Below, in pieces: positions 13,804 to 17,418 of a DNA stretch of 17,418 bases; position 1 is the first letter of the stretch, and every line of letters begins with the position of its first letter. A program made the translations under genes and the position numbers. Under the pieces are notes generated by a model. That model did no database searches, had not been told where the DNA came from, and saw only the letters and a program-made list of their open reading frames with translations. Source of the stretch: Methylorubrum extorquens (GTDB lineage Bacteria; Pseudomonadota; Alphaproteobacteria; Rhizobiales; Beijerinckiaceae); NCBI GenBank assembly GCA_019695455.1, contig JAEUAC010000195.1, positions 1-17,418 of the forward strand. Reading direction: 5' to 3'.

Positions 13804-14577
13804 TCATTGCCGGTCTATCGAGAACCGGAAGCCCTTGAGGCCGAGGCGCCGCACGGATTCGGGCACGAAGGTCGAGAGCTTCGAGACGAGCGCGAGCGAG
13901 CGCGGGAAGGCGATCACGGGCCGGTTCGCCGCGAGGCCGCGGGCGATGAGGTCGGCGGCCTTCGCGGGGCTCATCTCGAGCGGGCGTCCGCCCTTGTAGC
14001 GGGAGCCCATGTCCGTCTCGACATAGCCCGGGCAGACGACGTTGACCCGGATGCCGGACGCCCGCAGCCGCTCGCGAAGCGACAGCCCGTACATCAGGAG
14101 CGCGGCCTTGGACGCGCTGTAGCCGGGCGAATCCGGGAGCGGCACCAGGGCCGCGAGCGACGTCACGAAGGCGAGCTGACCCCGGCCTCGGGCGACCATG
14201 GGTCCGACGAGCGGCAGCACCGTGTTGAGCCCGCCGAGCAGGTTCACGTCGATCTCGCCGTAGGTCGCGGCCTCGTTCTCGGCATGCGTGCCCGTCGGCA
14301 GCGCGACGCCCGCATTCGCGACCGCGAGCCGCACCGGACACCGCGCGTCGAACTCCGCCAGCGCCTGCGTCATGGCGGCCCGGTCCCGCACGTCGACCCG
14401 GGCGATCTCGACCGCGGCGCCCGCGGCCCGGCAGGTCTCCGCGACCGCCTCGAGCCTCGGAGCGTCGCGCCCGACGAGGAGCAGCGTCGCGCCGGGCGCC
14501 GCGAGCCGCGCGGCGAGCGCCGCCCCGATGCCGCGCGAGGCGCCCGTGACGACGAGGCCGGCCGGGTCCCCGCTCAT
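13804..14577 (-). CDS. Short-chain dehydrogenase/reductase (SDR family)
   Basis: Classical SDR oxidoreductase of 257 residues, cytoplasmic, substrate unknown. The cofactor motif TGASRGIG is at 11-18, an aspartate likely to bind adenine in the VDVRD stretch at 61-65, NAG at 88-90, and the catalytic Ser140, Tyr153 and Lys157 (YSASK) are all present. VCPGYVETDM at 181-190 is the usual segment after the active site. The basic, hydrophobic C-terminus (about 225-257) resembles SDRs that associate with membranes or act on lipid substrates, but this is only suggestive. ATG 14577 overlaps the stop of the kpsS-like gene (ATGA), so the two are translationally coupled, and a role in making or modifying a capsule or lipid-anchor precursor is the best contextual guess. 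A 3-oxoacyl-ACP reductase-like role cannot be excluded. Confidence 0.9.
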   Translation of the reverse strand: MSGDPAGLVVTGASRGIGAALAARLAAPGATLLLVGRDAPRLEAVAETCRAAGAAVEIARVDVRDRAAMTQALAEFDARCPVRLAVANAGVALPTGTHAENEAATYGEIDVNLLGGLNTVLPLVGPMVARGRGQLAFVTSLAALVPLPDSPGYSASKAALLMYGLSLRERLRASGIRVNVVCPGYVETDMGSRYKGGRPLEMSPAKAADLIARGLAANRPVIAFPRSLALVSKLSTFVPESVRRLGLKGFRFSIDRQ

Positions 14578-15896
14578 TCGGCGGCGAGGGGCCGCCGGAA
14601 CGGGGGCGCCGGATCGAGCTGCGCGACCCGCCCGGCCGGCGTCACGGGCGCCGGCACCGTGACGCGGTCGGCCGCCTCCCGGGCCGCGTTCGCGATCCCG
14701 TCCGTGTCGAAGTAGCTGCCGTTGATCTGCGTCCGGTGGATCTCGACGAGCCGGAAGGCCCGGACCAGCTCCATGTCCGGCGGCGTGAGCTCCGACCAGA
14801 ACGCGTCCAGGCTGCCCTGATGGGCGAGGCCCGGGATGTTGTAGATGGAGGTGCCGAGCGCCACCGTCGGCCGCCCGACCTCGATCGCCGTGAGCCCGAC
14901 GGTCGAGTTCACGACGACGACCCCGAGGGTGTTCACGAGCAGGGTCGGCAGATAGCCGCCGTCGATGCAGCGCACCCGGTCGGCGATGCCGTGCCGGGCC
15001 GCGATGGCCATGACCTGCCGGCGCCGGTCGATGAGGCCGTTGTCGAGCGGGTGGACCTTGACCAGGAGCTCCGTCCCGGCGGGCGCGTGGTGGGAGAAGG
15101 AGTGGCAGACCTCGTCCAGGAACTCGCCCAGCACGCCGTACTGGGAGTGGACGCGGATCTGGTAGTCGGAATCGAGCTGCAGCGGCACGAGGTAGAACCC
15201 GGCCGGCGCCGCGAAGGCGCGCTCGGCCTCGGCCTCGGCATGCGCGTTGGTCCGCTTGCGGGTCACGAGCCGCTTCAGCCAGCCGGCATACTCGACCAGC
15301 ACGTGGTTCGGCCGGTGGCGGCGATAGCCGATGTAGAGCGGCCGCCCCACGATGTTGGCGACGTTGTAGCTCACGTCCCAGAAGGCGCGGCGCGCGAAGG
15401 AGCCGGGGAAGTCGCGCTCCTTCGTCTCCGGCGCCAGGTCGCGCACGGCCGACAGGATGGCGTCGCGCCGGCGCGGCAGCGACGAATGGCCGTTCACGCC
15501 CCCCTGCTCCACCGTCATCCAGTTGGGCCGCAGGTAGCCTTCCTCGCAGACGTGGACGCGGATGCCGCGATAGCCCGCGATGTGGATGGCGATGCGGTGA
15601 TAGGGCCGGCAATCGCCGAAGAGGACGATGTCGGTCACGGCCTCGCGGGTCATCAGGTCGGACACGAAGGCGCGCCAGTTCGCGAGGCTGCCCCGATAGT
15701 TGATGGCCGGTAGACGCCAGAAGAGCTGATCGCCGAGCGAGATGTTGATCCGCCGCACGCGATGCCCGCGCGCGATCAGCTCCCGACCGAGCTCGGCGAA
15801 GAAGGGGGAGGCGAGGCCCTGCAGGAAGAGGAAGGTGCGCGGGGCGTTCGGCTGGGGATCGAGGGTGGGAAGCACGCTCTCTAAACTTGTATCCAT
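14574..15896 (-). CDS. kpsS: KpsS-like capsule polysaccharide (beta-Kdo) glycosyltransferase
   Basis: Capsule_synth family protein, best matched to KpsS, which in studied bacteria adds the first beta-Kdo to the phosphatidylglycerol anchor of ABC-exported capsules at the cytoplasmic face of the inner membrane. From ATG 15896 it is 440 residues. Motifs include TFLFLQGLASPFF (21-33), GHRVRRINISLGDQLFW (44-60), FGDCRPYH (93-100), CEEGYLRPNW (117-126), VKVHPLDNG (279-287), VNSTVGLTA (329-337) and GTSIYNIPGL (348-357). The last four form the nucleotide-sugar-binding half. A TTG at 15959 in the same frame would add 21 residues with no family resemblance. It is divergent from the kpsC-like gene and overlaps the downstream SDR by 4 bases. 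A distant alternative is another Kdo or sugar transferase of the same fold. Confidence 0.88.
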   Translation of the reverse strand: MDTSLESVLPTLDPQPNAPRTFLFLQGLASPFFAELGRELIARGHRVRRINISLGDQLFWRLPAINYRGSLANWRAFVSDLMTREAVTDIVLFGDCRPYHRIAIHIAGYRGIRVHVCEEGYLRPNWMTVEQGGVNGHSSLPRRRDAILSAVRDLAPETKERDFPGSFARRAFWDVSYNVANIVGRPLYIGYRRHRPNHVLVEYAGWLKRLVTRKRTNAHAEAEAERAFAAPAGFYLVPLQLDSDYQIRVHSQYGVLGEFLDEVCHSFSHHAPAGTELLVKVHPLDNGLIDRRRQVMAIAARHGIADRVRCIDGGYLPTLLVNTLGVVVVNSTVGLTAIEVGRPTVALGTSIYNIPGLAHQGSLDAFWSELTPPDMELVRAFRLVEIHRTQINGSYFDTDGIANAAREAADRVTVPAPVTPAGRVAQLDPAPPFRRPLAAE

Positions 15897-16064
15897 GCGG
15901 CCCGTCGCCGGCGCTCGCGGCGCATCGGCACGGTATCGGGCGGCCGAGGGTGTTTCCAAGGGGCCCCCGGCCCGTTAATCACCGCCCATTCGGTCGACCA
16001 TGTTGAAAGACGCCCGCCTTGTCCAGGTTTTTCGCGCGTGCCGGGCGCCGGCCTGAGCCGTGCG
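15897..16064. promoter_or_regulatory. Divergent kpsS / kpsC promoter region
   Basis: This 168-base gap separates the divergent kpsS-like and kpsC-like genes. Its middle (about 15970-16035) is clearly less GC-rich than the surroundings, with gttaatcacc, tgttgaaaga and caggtttttc. That fits promoter DNA in a high-GC genome. A ttgaaa at 16003-16008 could serve as a -35 for kpsC, but I find no matching -10 that I would defend. Confidence 0.4.
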
Positions 16065-17418
16065 ATGACTGACAGGATCGGCATCGCGGGCGCCTCGCTC
16101 TGGTCGCTCGCGCCGGCCCTCGGGGCGGCGCTCGGGGCCGTTCCCGTGCGCCTGCGCTTTCCGGCCGCACGCTGCGAGGCGATCGTCGGCTGGGCCGACG
16201 CCCGGGGTGCGGCGGCCCGGATCGTCGCGGGCCTGCGCCGGCTTCCCTTCCGGGCCGTGCGCCCCGGACCCGGGGCGGCCTTCGCGCCGGGCGTCCCGGC
16301 GAGCCTGCTCGTCGAGGGCGTGCCGGAGCCCGTCTGGCTCGATCCCTGGACGCGCGGCCGCCTCGACCCGGCGGAGGCCGAGACGGCGGCCGCGTGGCTC
16401 CGCGCCCGGTTCGACGAGAACGAGCCCGCCTCCGTCTGCGTCGGCATCTCCGGCTGGAAGGCCCGCCAGGTCGCGCGCTTCCTCGACGGACCGGCCGGCC
16501 CGACCCGTTTCGTGGGCGATCCGGACCGGGCCGTGCAGGCCGCGAAGGACGGCGGCGCCCGCATCGTCGCCTGGGAGACCCGGATGCCGGCCCGGCTTCC
16601 CGCCGCCTGCGCGGAGGCGGGCGTGCCCCTCCTGCGCATGGAGGACGGCTTCCTGCGGTCCGTCGGGCTCGGGGCGGCCTTCATGCCCGGCGCCTCCTGC
16701 GTGCTGGACGGGCGCGGCATCTACTACGATCCCCGCCGGCCGTCCGATCTCGAGCACATCCTGGCGAACGCGACCTTCGACGCGCCGCTGCTCGCCCGCG
16801 CCCGGGCGCTGCGGGAGGCGGTCGTCGCGCTGCGGCTCACGAAGTACAACGTCGGCCGGGACGGCGACCTCGACCTGCCGACCGACCGGCCGGTCGTGCT
16901 CGTGCCCGGGCAGGTGGAGGACGACGCCTCCGTGCTGCTCGGCTCGCCGGCCGTGCCCGGCAACCGGGCCCTCCTGCGGGCGGCGCGGCGCGACAACCCG
17001 GACGCGCTCATCGTCTACAAGCCCCATCCCGACGTTGAGGCCGGCCTCCGCCGCGGGCGGATCGCGCCCGAGGAGCTCGCGGGTCTCGCCGACCGGGTGA
17101 TCGGCGAGGTCTCGATCGTGGACCTGCTCGAGCGGGTCACGTCCGTCGTCACCATGACGTCGCTGGCGGGGTTCGAGGCCCTGATGCGGGGGGTGCCGGC
17201 GACCGTCCACGGCCGGCCCTTCTATGCCGGCTGGGGCCTGACGGACGATCGCGACCCGCCGGCCCGCCGGACGCGTCGGCTGACGCTGGACGAACTCGTG
17301 GCGGGCGCCCTCATCCTCTATCCCCGCTACCTCGATCCCGTGACGGGACTGCGCTGCCCGCCCGAGGTGCTGGTCCGGCGCCTGGCGGACGCGCGCGACG
17401 CCGCCCGGGCCGCGCCGG
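16065..17418 (+). CDS. kpsC: KpsC-like capsule polysaccharide glycosyltransferase (3' end outside window)
   Basis: Capsule_synth-family enzyme related to KpsC, which extends the poly-beta-Kdo linker of lipid-anchored capsules after KpsS. 451 codons are visible without a stop. About 120 N-terminal residues of unclear type precede a glycosyltransferase module. Its motifs are RMEDGFLRSVGLG (191-203), GIYYDPRRPSDLE (218-230), TKYNVG (259-264), VPGQVEDDAS (280-289), YKPHPDVEAGLRRG (318-331), MTSLAGFEAL (364-373), PFYAGWGLT (385-393) and LYPRYLDP (418-425). VPGQVEDDAS and TKYN are, as I recall, features of the second module of two-module KpsC proteins. The first module therefore seems missing or replaced. 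ATG 16065 has only a weak Shine-Dalgarno site; GTG 16038 in frame would add nine residues. It is divergent from kpsS. Confidence 0.88.
   Translation, partial: MTDRIGIAGASLWSLAPALGAALGAVPVRLRFPAARCEAIVGWADARGAAARIVAGLRRLPFRAVRPGPGAAFAPGVPASLLVEGVPEPVWLDPWTRGRLDPAEAETAAAWLRARFDENEPASVCVGISGWKARQVARFLDGPAGPTRFVGDPDRAVQAAKDGGARIVAWETRMPARLPAACAEAGVPLLRMEDGFLRSVGLGAAFMPGASCVLDGRGIYYDPRRPSDLEHILANATFDAPLLARARALREAVVALRLTKYNVGRDGDLDLPTDRPVVLVPGQVEDDASVLLGSPAVPGNRALLRAARRDNPDALIVYKPHPDVEAGLRRGRIAPEELAGLADRVIGEVSIVDLLERVTSVVTMTSLAGFEALMRGVPATVHGRPFYAGWGLTDDRDPPARRTRRLTLDELVAGALILYPRYLDPVTGLRCPPEVLVRRLADARDAARAAP

Noticed and set aside
15897..15959. Extension of the kpsS-like protein to TTG 15959
   Set aside because: The added 21 residues have no family resemblance and the TTG lacks a Shine-Dalgarno site; ATG 15896 gives the expected N-terminus.
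15975..17210. A 411-codon minus-strand frame opposite kpsC
   Set aside because: Shadow of the kpsC-like gene; its translation has no recognisable domain and is dominated by Arg/Gly/Asp.

Overview
This is a very G+C-rich segment (by eye about 70% or more, with strong third-position G/C bias) of an alphaproteobacterial chromosome. The protein styles (TamA/TamB pair, arginine-type NAG kinase, YihY/BrkB C-terminal tail, Kps-type capsule enzymes) and the short palindromic intergenic repeats suggest the Hyphomicrobiales, most likely Methylobacteriaceae or a close relative. That placement is an inference from sequence style, not from a search. No rRNA, tRNA, CRISPR array, insertion sequence or prophage gene was seen.

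Layout. (1) 1-330: non-coding, holding two near-identical ~81 bp direct repeats with GC-rich palindromes. (2) 331-1227: argB (+), facing yihY/brkB (1273-2355, -) across a strong hairpin. (3) 2510-8988: tamA then tamB (+), 2 bp apart and probably one transcript; the 5' end of the tamB reading frame consists of palindromic repeat sequence related to that upstream of argB. (4) 9080-10248 (-): a papain-like DUF1796 protein gene overlapping by 4 bp a gene for a small unknown membrane protein. (5) 10291-13719 (+): a compact rmlA-rmlC-rmlB-rmlD operon for dTDP-L-rhamnose. (6) 13804-15896 (-): a KpsS-like capsule glycosyltransferase and a short-chain dehydrogenase, overlapping by 4 bp. (7) 16065 to the right edge (+): a KpsC-like capsule glycosyltransferase, cut by the window end and divergent from kpsS.

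How the genes fit together. The right half is a surface-polysaccharide region. RmlABCD make the activated sugar dTDP-L-rhamnose. KpsS and KpsC are known to build the poly-Kdo linker that attaches ABC-exported capsules to a lipid anchor. The SDR may modify a sugar or lipid precursor, and the DUF1796 pair may be an accessory function. TamA/TamB form the outer-membrane/periplasm-spanning complex implicated in outer-membrane protein assembly and phospholipid transport, so the window leans strongly towards the cell envelope. argB (arginine synthesis) is housekeeping.

Nothing here is clearly a new biological system. The points most worth following up are the repeat-derived N-terminus of TamB, the apparently single-module KpsC, and the translationally coupled DUF1796/membrane-protein pair beside the rhamnose operon.
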